Assembly: GCA_947396885.1 (NCBI GenBank)
Contig: OX377202.1
Coordinates: 7,130,001 to 7,194,000 of the forward strand
Origin: Heligmosomoides polygyrus polygyrus
Taxonomy: Eukaryota > Nematoda > Chromadorea > Rhabditida > Heligmosomidae
DNA length: 64,000 bases
Direction of reading: 5' to 3'
Under the pieces are notes generated by a model. The model was not told the origin of the DNA and did not search any database. It saw nothing but the letters and a program-made list of their open reading frames with translations. The position numbers and the translations under genes were made by a program. This document shows positions 54,800 through 64,000 of the stretch, piece after piece (the first letter of the stretch is position 1; the number at the start of each line of letters is the position of its first letter).

Positions 54800-55330
54800 G
54801 AGCGGGCCTCATATCGATATCGACGTTATCGATCGCTGCTAAACTTTGACCGCATGATATCGGTAGGATTCACAACAAACAGACAATATCAATCGGTTGG
54901 CAATTACCGATTGATTTTATCGATTTTTACCTGAGATAATCGTCTCAAGTGACAAGTCGCGAATATATTGGCCGGTGGATAATGCCCACAACAACTGAGT
55001 CGTTGACATCGATTCTTATCAATATGCAATTGAAGCGATGACTAAGTCGACTAACTTCTGGAATCTAAGAGCTAATCCATTCGTCCATCTATCCAGGTGA
55101 GATTTACCCACCTGCACTATCGATCGCTGTTCAGGATTAACCTTAAAGGGAAACACGCGAATATAATGGCTGATGGACAAGGCTTGCAGCAAACAAATAA
55201 TGTCGATCATATAGGCTTTATCGATCGATACTATCGATTTCTGCTCAGAGTTGATCTTTCGAAGTGGAGGCCACGTCTGTATGATTGCCGATGGCCGGGA
55301 TTTGACACCAATCAAACGGTATTGATCGGA
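54800..55330. repeat. ATCGAT-rich low-order repeat
   Basis: Scattered ATCGAT/TCGAT words; partial relation to 18080-18360 and 38700-39215. Just upstream, 54735-54790 is CTGT/CTGTCTG-rich. Confidence 0.5.
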
Positions 55331-55625
55331 CAGCCATTATCGTCCGATTCGTTCGGTCGACCGTTTGAAAAGCGACCTACTTCTACAGTCTTTCCTCATT
55401 TCCTATTCCTTCTTTCGTCTTCTGAATTTACAAACTGCTGTTCCTTTCCTACTTTTCCACTTAGTTCATGTTCTAGAATGCAATACTATAGGCTCTTCAA
55501 CTCTACTGAAGATCCAGTCTAAATCCAGTCTTCTTCTAATTCTTGTACTGAAGGGCCAAAGCAGGCATAGAAACGTGGAAAACTCGAAATTCACAATGAA
55601 ATATGAAATTCTCTTAGTAGAGACG

Positions 55626-55792
55626 GCGCCGGTGATGTAATGGCGTACAGCATTCCCGCTCGGTTAGAGGGAGGTGCGGGTTCGAGTCCCGCCTGGCGCT
55701 AGAAGTTTTGATCGCAACAAAACATCGTTGTGACAGCTTACAACCTCGATACCAGCCACTTAAGGCTTAAAGAAACTGATTTGAATTGTTTC
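55626..55792 (+). mobile_element. tRNA-derived SINE, family 2, copy 3
   Basis: Full-length (167 nt). The head (55626-55700) has the GCGCCGG acceptor, loop TCGGTTA (GGT) and a perfect T arm; the body ends near 'tttgaattgttt', as in copy 1. Target duplications not clear. Confidence 0.75.
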
Positions 55793-55799
55793 GTAGTAG

Positions 55800-56680
55800 A
55801 GAAATTGTTTTTAAAATAAACGCCTAAGGCTAAAGACTAAAAGAACTTTTGTTTATTCATTTATTAAAAAGCACTCGAGGGTGCACAACAACGTCAACGA
55901 AATTCTCAAATAAATTAAAATAGCCGCTCAAATAAGCAGTAAAATGAAGGTTCAATTACATTAAAATTGCAAACTTCTCTACTTCAGTAATTACCATCTG
56001 GCTACTATGGTTTTATCGCAACTCTCGTAGCAATGTACCTATACTAGATAATGTATATTACTATATTTTTACTTTTATTTCTACACTTTTACCGGTGTAT
56101 GTCGCGAAGGTGAGCAACATTGGTAGGTGAGAGCGTGCCAGCCAATAATAGCCAAGCAAAGCACATACCGAACACATGCCAGCCAATCAGGGTACCGACT
56201 ATACACTCCCTCTCTGAAAGGTCCATTCAACGCGGTCTGATTGTTTGGGACGTTCCCATCTCGCAATGCTGCCCGCCCGTCTTTGCGACATATACTTTTT
56301 TTTTTAGTTTTTTCGTAATTTTTCTTTGTCTCCTTCGTATCATGGACGACAGGGCCACGGAATTCCAAACTTTAATTAAACTCTAGCCTCATAGGTCTTG
56401 GGGTTCCATCTCTTTGTGGAGCGGCTCCAAAGGCTCTGAACTGCATAAAAACTATTTGAAATGGCTCGTCTTAAAAAGGAACAAAGTATTATACAATTAC
56501 AATAAATAATTGAACAAATGAAAAATTATGGAGGCGATCAATAGAATATCAGCTCGGGTTAACTAACCTTCTGGGTATTTCCCCAAGCATAAATCTTGAC
56601 GAATTGGAAGTGAATGCGGTAGTGGGTAGCTACAGGAGTTCTACTGAAGGCTAGACACTACAGTTGTGCTCTCGAAATTT
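55800..56680. other. Unassigned A/T-rich sequence
   Basis: No gene recognised; 56093-56200 is a dispersed repeat shared with 54255-54320. Confidence 0.4.
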
Positions 56681-56689
56681 TTTTGGATA

Positions 56690-56930
56690 TTCGATTTCGA
56701 ATATATTCAAAACTATAGTTTTTTGAAAACCCGAATTTGAATATATTCGAAAGAGGCGATATTTTGAATATTCGAATTCGAATGGATTCGAAAAGCACGA
56801 TTTTTTGGTCGTTTGAATTCGAATGCTTTGGAAAAAGGCGACTTTTTTAAATACTCGAATTCGAATACATTAGAAGAAGGCGATTTCTGAATATTCAAAT
56901 TTGAATGAAAGCTGTTCGAATATCCATTCG
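56690..56930. repeat. Degenerate tandem repeat, about 55-60 bp
   Basis: Four units, each with a GAATTCGAAT-like core and 'aggcga.ttttt'. Confidence 0.8.
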
Positions 56931-56963
56931 AATGGGTTGTTCAAGCACATTTTGTGGTGATAA

Positions 56964-57320
56964 TCACCTGTATCACCTGTCGTCGCGTTGATCATCGACT
57001 TGCTCGAACTGGCGCCAGCAGCGTCTCCGTTCGTCCCTGTCGCGTGCCAGAGTGGTCCAATGGATCCTCCTCGCTCGAGGGACACGAAGAGTGTCATATC
57101 GGTCGTTCAGGGCTTTCACGAAGAAGTCCGACCAACACGTCGGTGGGCTCCTGGTGTTCTCTTGACATCCCGCGGAATCCAGTCGGTGACGGCTCTCGTC
57201 CAGCGGGTGTCTGCGAAGCGCATTACATGGCCGGCCCACCTAATTTTTGACGACTTGGCCTATGCGACAGCGTCTCTGATCTTCGAACGTCGACGAAGCT
57301 CGGAACTCCGGAGGCCTTCT
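56964..57320 (-). mobile_element. RTE LINE C-terminal fragment
   Basis: The minus strand reads CWSDFFVKALNDRYDTLRVP, RARRIHWTTLARDRDERRRC, ending EQVDDQRDDR, with a GGTGATACAGGTGAT tail. About 80-90% like 43750-44115 by eye. At the 5' edge a 15-bp inverted repeat (57299-57335, CTCGGAACTCCGGAG) marks the junction. Confidence 0.85.
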
Positions 57321-57580
57321 CTCCGGAGTTCCGAGCTTCCGAGAAGGTCCGTCTAGTCCCTGAAGGAAACAGGGCGCACCGGCACTGAATAGGGCAAAGC
57401 TCCGAGTTGCAGTTGCAATTTGGAAGAGCCGGGCTAATGGACTTTCTACGGCGACATCTCGAAGGCCCCTCCACTTTCGGCGTTTTCACCGCCGACCGGG
57501 GACAACTGACGACAAAACGCTAATGCTATGTAAATATCCCTGACAAGTGGACCCGGAGGTCTTAAATATCTGGTGAAATA

Positions 57581-58846
57581 TTAGGTTGGTGCATAAGTTC
57601 TCGGACATTTGGGACATGAAATATTTATTATCACAACATACGAACAACAATATCAAATCATTTGAGGTAACCACCCTTTACATCAATTGTCTTTCGCCAA
57701 CGTGCTGGTAAGTCATGGATGCCTTTTCTCCAAAACGTGGCCGGTTGTGATTCGAAAAATGTGAGCAGCGCCTCCTTGACATCCTCTCCGTTCCTAAATT
57801 GCTGGCCGTCCAAATAGCGTTGAAGGCTGGAAAACAAATGATAATCATAAGGAGCGAGATCTGGTGAGTAAGGTGGATGTGGAAGAACGGTCCATCCGTA
57901 GTCCGCCAACGCAGCCGCCGTCGCTCTAGCAATATGCGGTCTAGCGTTGTCGTGTTGAAAATACACCTTCACTTGCTCTCCTCGTGTGGTTTGAAGGCGG
58001 GCCTTCAACTTCCTCAGTTGGTTGACGTAAACCTCTGTCGTTACTGTTATTCCTTCGTCCAGCAGCTCCCAGTATTCTACGCCAAGATCGTTCCACCAAA
58101 TGCATAGCATCACCTTTTCCACGTGAAGGTCGGGTTTCGGAACGTCCTCTGCCTCTCCAGTTGCGTCAACCCACTGTGCACGCCGGTGATAATTCGAGTA
58201 GAGTATCCACTTCTCATCCCCGGTGACAAGGTTGTCCAGCCATCCGTGGGTACGTCTGAGGGTAAGGAGAGACAGAGCGACATCGGCTCTGCGATCCATG
58301 TCATGTTGTGTCCAGTCGTGAGGTACCCAGCGACCCAATTTCTGCACCTTGCCAGTCGACTTCAATCCTCGAACGACTGTTGAGTGACTAACACCAAGAG
58401 TGCTTGATAGTTCGCGAGTGGTTTGGTATGGGTCCGCTTCCACTCTACTTAGGAGGCCATCCAAATCCAGTGTCATCGGGCGCCCTTCTCGTTCATTACT
58501 TCAACGGAGAATTCACCAACTGCAAACTTCGAGAACCACTGGTACACAGTACTTCGAGCAGGAGCACTCTCGTTGTGAACATCCTTCAGGCGACGATACG
58601 ATTCGTTGGCATTGAGGCCAGATTGATGCAGGAATAACATGACGTGCCGAATATGCGTCTCAGTTGGGATGAATTGCTCAGCCATAGTAGCTGACGTTAA
58701 CAACGCAGAAGTAAATGTTAGGAACAGTTTTGTAGCCCTTTCCCTTCTCTATCGATCGATGATTTACGCGTTGATACACGTGAGAAATTTGGCGGGAAAA
58801 TGCGCGTGTCGCGTGAAAATGTCCGAGAACTTATGCATAAACCTAA
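57581..58846 (-). mobile_element. Nearly intact mariner transposon
   Basis: 1266 bp with TA flanks and inverted ends TTAGGTTGGTGCATAAGTTC (right end one or two changes). It encodes a mariner transposase in two frames (58703-58473, then 58476-57658). Confidence 0.95.
57658..58703 (-). pseudogene. Mariner transposase with one frameshift
   Basis: The N-terminal frame (58703-58473) has the first HTH (ETHIRHVMLFLHQSGLNANE, RSTVYQWFSKFAVGEFSV). The main frame (58476-57658, 272 codons) has the second HTH (LGVSHSTVVRGLKSTGK), the WVPHDWTQ linker, the first Asp in TGDEKWILYSNYHRRAQW, the second in VYFQHDNARPHIA and the third in HPPYSPDLAPYDYHLF, with 34 residues between the last two (DD34D). It ends WRKTIDVKGGYLK. 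Compared with 13424-13510, one G is missing near 58497, shifting frame between the domains. All three catalytic acids are kept. Confidence 0.92.
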
Positions 58847-58849
58847 TAT

Positions 58850-60285
58850 TTCCACCCTTAACATCACCCACAGCAATCGTCATCGAAAATGAGATTTCAA
58901 GCTTCCACGATTCGTAGCCACCACAGGTTTGGACTTCTGGATTTGAAGCTCCAGCGATCAAGAGGTTCGATTTTTTCCAGCAAACAATATAAAATTGAAT
59001 TACGTCATCAAATAGAAGATTGTAACAGAAAAACTTGATTTTTTAATATATACAATTTTTATGTTAAACTGGACACTTTTCTAAACAAGCCTAACACTTC
59101 TGGAATCAAATTGAGCAGCGTCCAAATCAAAACCAGTATCCTCCACATTAATCTAGAATAGAAACCCTCTGAAACAATTAGAATAATTTTTTCTTCAGGA
59201 AAATATTAACATGACTTCCTCTGAAGTTTTAGTTTACTTACCCAACAAATGAGCCCATTGCTTAAACATTTTAAAATAAAGTTCTCACTTTGAGGAAAAG
59301 TAATGGTTTAAAGCATCTTTTTTTGAACAGCAGGACGGTGGTTATTTTTAGTGCAGAAAGAAAAGATTGCTGGATGCCATCGTTCAAGAAAGATTTTAAT
59401 TCGATTGATGGCAAAATTTCTGCTTGTGTGAAGGTTCTGTAAACGATACAACAAAAACAGTTGTAAAGAACACATTATCTTCACTTTGATGCCTTATCTA
59501 AACAGCATTTGCAGTATCAGTTAAATGAAAATCGCGACGAGCATTCCGAGCGCATGGCGCGATCTCTCATTTTAATGCATTAAATGGCTTGTTCCGCTTC
59601 AGAACGAAATTTAATTTATTATTTTCCTCGAAAAATAAAATTTTAATATAATAAAATTATGGCACTCATTCGGGCACTTGATTCGATTGACAGCAAAATT
59701 TCTTCTTGCATGAGGTGTCACACCTGTAAACAATGAAAAAAATCTTTTTAAAAATTTTAAAAAGGTTATAACAAAATTTTCTTAGGACAAAAAATATTCT
59801 ATTTATCTTGGAGAATCTGTAGTTTAACCTGTAGGAAGCCAATTCTGATTTGGATGATGTTCAGTTTGATTTCTGAAGCATCAGTTTTGTTTAGAAAAGA
59901 GTTCACATTGATGTGGAAATGCCATATATTAAAATTTTATGCGTTGAAATTTTATTTTTATTAGGCGTCTCCTTCAGATGGACAAAATTCAATTGCATGA
60001 AAAAACGACTAAAAACGGTCCCTGTCTCGGTTATTTAGAAGATCGTCACAGAAAGGTGCAGGTGCCACTTCCCTTCTCGAATCTTAAGCTTTCTCCTGTT
60101 CCCGACGTAGCCGTCACTCTTCTGGGCATCTGGAGTTGACGGTCTAGTGAAGCATCGGACTTAACTTGGATCACGGTCCCGGTTGCAAAATCACAAATGA
60201 GGTCAGACTTTTTATTCTATCGGGGTCCTCAGGATTTCCATTAGTTACTTGAGAAATACGAGAAGTTGGGTCGATCTGTGTGTTT
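58850..60285. other. A/T-rich sequence with dispersed repeat copy 2
   Basis: 59520-59890 matches 38287-38590. The rest shows no gene. Confidence 0.5.
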
Positions 60286-60728
60286 CCGATCAGGGATGCA
60301 CACAAAATTCTGTGCGTTAAATTTTTTTAACGAAATTTTTTAACGGAAAATTTTCGTTAAATTTCCGGTAAATCGTTAAATTTCGTTAAAAAATGCCATT
60401 AGCTGCAAATCATTATTTCAAGTGGAAAAATCAAGGAAAACCTTCTACGTTTCAACTTCAAGAGACCAACAGCTAAAGTTCAAGGAATGGAGTGTAATAC
60501 TACAATGTAAATTAATCAATTGAACACCAACAAACATTAAAAAATAGAGAAGCTCTCAGCAAAAAATTAGCCACAGTTGTGGAGTAGGAACAGCTATGGA
60601 TTTATCATTGATGATGACCACCGACAGGACGTCTTAAAATGTGTCATCAGGCAGAACCCGGATTCCCCCTTCCCTCATTTCCTAGTTCTTTGCGAAACTG
60701 TTCTGTGTGCCTGTTCTACGAGCATATA

Positions 60729-61643
60729 TTAGGGGGGGGGGGGCCAAAAGTAATGAGACAAATTGAAAAAATCTTTATCTCTTTATAACTCAATTACAAC
60801 TCAGCGATGCTGAGGAATGTATTTGCCATTAAGGGCAATGACCTTGCTGCCATCGCTCAGCCAACTTCCTGATCCCATCCTTACAGAACTGCTTGAGCCT
60901 GATGTTGATCAACTGCTCGATATGGTTGTCAAGGACTGCTTGGGTTCTTGTGTCCCTTTCGACCAGGAAGTCCCGTAGGCCTAAGAAGTGGTGGTAGTCG
61001 CATGGAGAGATGTCCGGCGAACACGGTGGTTGAGGCATGTGAACGTAGCCCAGCTGGGCAAGCTTATCCGTGGTTGCTTGTTACCGATGGGGTGCGGCGT
61101 TGTCGAAGAGGAGAACCTTCTTGAATCGCTGCGACTGAATAAGAGCGACTCGCCGGCCCATCTCTTCCATTTCCCTCACCATGGCCTTGGAGTTCATCGT
61201 AGTGCTCTTGGGAAACGGCTTCCGGTAAACCGATCCATGGGCGCAGACCCAAAAGCTCCAAAGATGCTTCTCGCCGTGAACATCTTGCCGAACGAAGGTC
61301 GGTAACAATTCACCAGGCCTCACCCAGACTCGCTGCTTGGCAGGGTTAAGGTAGAAGACGTACTTCTCATCTTGCGCGAATATTGAGTCCAAGCTGCTCG
61401 GGGTTGGGAATTGGTGGAGATTTGCGGAGACAGGTCGAGTCGTCAGACTGGGGTTTCGGCATAAGACAGGCTGGGGTTTCGGCATGCTTCTGGAAAGGGC
61501 GGAAGTGGTAACTTCTCAGATGGGCTTCAGTAAGTAACATACAAACATACAAATACGACAAACACGAAACCAGACTCCAGCCACGAGATATATGGACACG
61601 GCACGGGGTGTCTCATTACTTTTGCCCCCCCCCCCCCCCCTAA
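60729..61643 (-). mobile_element. N-terminally deleted mariner with poly-G terminus, copy 2
   Basis: 915 bp, inverted relative to 52866-53779 and about 90% similar by eye, with the same missing HTH. The minus strand reads AQDEKYVFYLNPAKQR (first Asp), VLLFDNAAPHR then a stop, then CSPDISPCDYHHFLGL. Inactive; lies within the hAT element. Confidence 0.9.
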
Positions 61644-61747
61644 TACAATCTCGATGAGGGCACCAGCCCGCTAGTACAGAAAGAGTTAATTAAAAAATAC
61701 AATTAAAAGCCCATCCGTGGCATGAAAGCCCATCAGTGGCATGTTAA

Positions 61748-61876
61748 CACGGTGTCAAACACATGATTTTCAAGTGTCTGGTGTGTGGGACCAATCCATT
61801 TTTTGCAACGACCATGATGCGGCATCGTGTCACACCGTCCCACACTGCCGAAAAAGTGTGACACGTCTTCAACGTG
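61748..61876. mobile_element. piggyBac MITE
   Basis: 129 bp between TTAA (61744-61747, 61877-61880), ends CACGGTGTC / TTCAACGTG. Interior is a shrunken version of 6143-6755 (gtgtctgg..gtgggaccaa, tcacaccgtcccac). Confidence 0.85.
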
Positions 61877-61973
61877 TTAACGTTCGCGATAAATAGCTTT
61901 TCTAATTTTTGTTATTAGCTTGTTGTCAGTATGCTGTGCCAAACGAGGTTTTTAGGTGGATCTTCATTAATGC

Positions 61974-62014
61974 GGCCTAACGTTTCGACTTTCCGTCGTC
62001 TTCAGAGGCCTGAA
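61974..62014 (-). ncRNA. Hammerhead ribozyme-like motif of a Penelope-like element
   Basis: The minus strand reads GGCCT, CTGAAGA, stem-loop (GAC GGAAA GTC), GAAAC, GTT, AGGCC. Stem I (GGCCT/AGGCC) is a perfect 5-bp helix, and all core blocks are in order. The palindrome AACGTT would form stem III in a dimer. It lies about 215 nt downstream of the end of the Penelope-like reading frame, on the same strand. Confidence 0.65.
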
Positions 62015-62227
62015 AGTGGAGCAGCAGATTTATATTCGCGCTCTACTCCACCAAGCGCCTTAGCCGCAATAGCATTTTCGACCCACTCCCGGAGTCACTA
62101 CAGAGAGCCCGAATGTAAGAGACGAACTCACGCATAGGATCCACCGTAGGGGCTAGTATTCGCCCACGCTAGAAGACCAGTAGAGGCGAATGAGACCCAC
62201 TCAGTGGGAGTGTCGCCGACCGGTCAC

Positions 62228-63170
62228 TTACAGTTCACAATGAGACACAAATGGCAAGAAGTCACTCGTAACAAACGCTTTCCTTGCCGATATTTCTCCT
62301 TCAACGGCCAAAATGTTGCACTTCACCTCAAAATCGTTCCCGTTGTGCCAATTCTATGTTTACCAAGCGGACTTCTTGGTAATCCACGTCTTTTGCTGGC
62401 TAGATAGACGTTCCTTTACACGTACTGCCAGAACTCTTCTCGTTTCCCCTATATATTTTGCATTGCAGGCCGAGCACTCGAGCTCGTAAATTGCCCCGAT
62501 CTTTGAGCAATCCCCCAGTCTTCCAGTTGGACATACAATGCAGTTCTCCGATATGCACTGCGTATCATAGAGTCTATTCCGAACTAGCTGCCGTTTTATG
62601 CTGTCGTTAGGAATGTTCACTAAGACAACATCATCCCGCAGTTGTGCACTTATAATAACTCTCTGAAATTCAGCAGTGACTCTATCGGAGATGAAGGGAA
62701 GCAGGAAAGGTATCCTATTTGGTCGGGGTGTGGTTTGGCGGTTAGCGTGAGATGTGGGCCGACGACTTAACGTAGTATAGCCATTAGAAGCGGCTATATT
62801 GGAAGCTAGCTGCAAGGATTCTTGTCGTTCCTCAAGGCCTGTACATTCTCTCGTTGCTGTGCGAAACATGTTGATTATTACAGCTCGTTTCACAGCAGTA
62901 GGATGCGTGGACCTGGCGTGAATCAAGATGTTCTTGGAGCTTGGCTTTAGCGCGGCTTTAGCTATTGTTATTAGCGTTTTTCTAAAATCTTTAAATACGT
63001 CCAGCAGCCGAAAACGTTCTCCCCGTCTCCACTGTTCTAGGTGGCTGGCAAACGTATTCTGGGACAAACAACGCCAAGTGAGGAGAGGCATATCTTACAA
63101 AGGGTTAGATCAGTACTTTGTGGATTCGTTGACGTGCTTGCTGGCTCGGCGAAGAAATTTCTAGCTCCAA
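62228..63170 (-). mobile_element. Penelope-like element, linker and GIY-YIG endonuclease part
   Basis: The minus frame 63091-62360 reads the RT-to-endonuclease region: HPTAVKRAVIINMFRTATRE, a Cys cluster (CISENCIVCPTGRLGDC), then AIYELECSACNAKYIGETRR, the GIY-YIG core with the family's Cys pair, then AVRVKERL. A frameshift near 62360 leads to a last piece (ILAVEGEISARKAFVTSDFL) ending in a stop at 62228-62230; some residues before the end are missing. The RT core upstream is absent, partly where the SINE at 63180 sits. Expected order is RT then GIY-YIG then 3' tail with hammerhead, and the last three are found here. Confidence 0.85.
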
Positions 63171-63179
63171 AATGCATTA

Positions 63180-63464
63180 AAGGATAAGGATAAAGGACTG
63201 CGTTACTCAATCCCCTTTGTGATGCACCACGCATTCTACTGCTAAGGGATATTCTGAAGGCGATTTGATTGCGCCTTGGGCCGTAAATGACTTGCGGTAG
63301 CCAGCCGATGAAGAAGTCATCGCCCTTTCCTTCCCAGACAACTCTGGTATCAATTCTCCGACACTGGAGGGATGAAAGGTTTGATTAGTTTGAGCGGGAA
63401 ATCCGAACCAGGAAACTGGTATCGGGTGCACGCGAGCATCTCCTCCGACTGCTCTACACGTGCC
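63180..63464 (-). mobile_element. tRNA-derived SINE, family 1, copy d
   Basis: Same family as 6885-7177, with CCAAAATGCATTA / CCAAAACGCATTA flanking duplications (63167-63179; 63465-63477). The A box is mutated (TGTAGAGCAGTCGG). Confidence 0.85.
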
Positions 63465-63726
63465 CCAAAACGCATTATTTCCAAAAAGCCAAACAAATCC
63501 ATGAAAATACTAAAATATTCTTGCTGACAACAATAGTTTCTTCAGGAGTAGTCCTAGACGGGAGGATGAGAGGTGATAAATTCACTGAGATGAACGTCCG
63601 TTAAAAAATCCGTTAAATTTTTAAAAATTCCCGTTAAATCGTTAAGCCAGATTTTACCGAAAAATGCCGTTAATTCGTTAAATTCGTTAAATCGTTAACC
63701 GTTAAATGTGCACCCCTGTTTCCGAT

Positions 63727-64000
63727 GACGCAATGTATACTTGTAGATAGGAGTTTGCTAGGTCGTTCTTCTTGTGTTCCTTTGTAGTCTACGCTCTGAG
63801 TAAACAAATAGATAAATAAATGACGGTGGTTTTTCGTTAGTTGATTCCTATTCACCATGGAGTTGAAACTGTTTGAAAATGTGAAGTTCAGCAAGGCTCT
63901 CGGGCCAACCCAATATTAGCGCAGTTTGACCCCTGCGTTCTCCAGTATCTCGTCGATGACATCAGAAACCCAGGATCTATCCCAATCGGAGGGCGTTTAA
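63727..64000. other. Unassigned sequence at window end
   Basis: No gene recognised in the last 270 bases. Confidence 0.4.

Larger units (their letters stand above)
60291..63718. mobile_element. hAT-type element with nested insertions
   Basis: The ends CAGGGATGCACA and TGTGCACCCCTG are flanked by an identical 8-bp TTTCCGAT (60283-60290; 63719-63726). Eight-bp targets and CAGGG tips are the hAT signature. Both subterminal regions are packed with CGTTAAA words. No hAT transposase is seen; the interior is filled with a mariner (60729-61643), piggyBac MITE (61748-61876), Penelope-like piece with hammerhead motif (61974-63170) and SINE (63180-63464). Confidence 0.85.

Overview
The window looks like repeat-rich intergenic and intronic DNA from a nematode, probably a strongylid (hookworm-like) species. 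This rests on short nematode-type introns (one is 53 nt), TTTTCAG-type 3' splice sites, short A/T-rich 3' ends, and abundant mariner/Tc1, RTE and Penelope-type elements. The species call is inference. There is no bacterial or organellar signal, no CRISPR array and no free-standing tRNA or rRNA gene I would defend.

Two host genes can be read, both on the minus strand. The first (2534-4962) is a three-exon gene for a short, basic, Ser/Lys/Arg-rich protein of unknown function. The second, the best-supported gene here, encodes a CNNM/ancient-conserved-domain (DUF21-CBS) membrane protein. Thirteen exons between 24908 and 11857 join in phase into 492 codons without a stop. They cover the DUF21 transmembrane region, the paired CBS domains and the cNMP-binding-like domain. 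A probable extra 5' exon lies at 25160-25290 and a doubtful 3' exon at 11266-11343. Its introns are swollen by transposons: a deleted mariner, a Ty3/gypsy integrase remnant, a (CA)n tract, a 1.25-kb inverted-repeat element, a mariner with two 5' ends and a SINE.

Most of the rest is mobile DNA. 0-9 kb: RTE LINE fragment, MITE, gene 1 with a Tc1-type element in an intron, piggyBac deletion derivative, tRNA-derived SINE, a second LINE. 9.6-11.1 kb: a MITE and a 1.28-kb foldback element stacked on the same TAA target. 25-38 kb: GC-rich open segment, Tc1-like element, several MITEs, Penelope-type tails with hammerhead-like motifs, degenerate mariner, then a 200-N scaffold gap (38013-38212). 38-46.3 kb: ATCGAT-rich repeats, tRNA-like repeat units, long hairpins, an RTE 3' end inside a long inverted repeat, and two SINE families. 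46.9-51.6 kb: a 4.7-kb GC-rich minisatellite with an 84-bp unit and a 631-bp higher-order repeat. 52-59 kb: two mariners (one almost intact) and an RTE 3' end. 60.3-63.7 kb: a hAT-type element with a perfect 8-bp target duplication, carrying a nested mariner, piggyBac MITE, Penelope-like fragment with hammerhead motif, and SINE.

The most unusual items are the hammerhead motifs tied to Penelope-like sequence, two tRNA-derived SINE families (one with four clear target duplications), foldback elements with tRNA-like Pol III boxes in their arms, the higher-order minisatellite, and the frequent AAG 3' splice sites in the CNNM gene.
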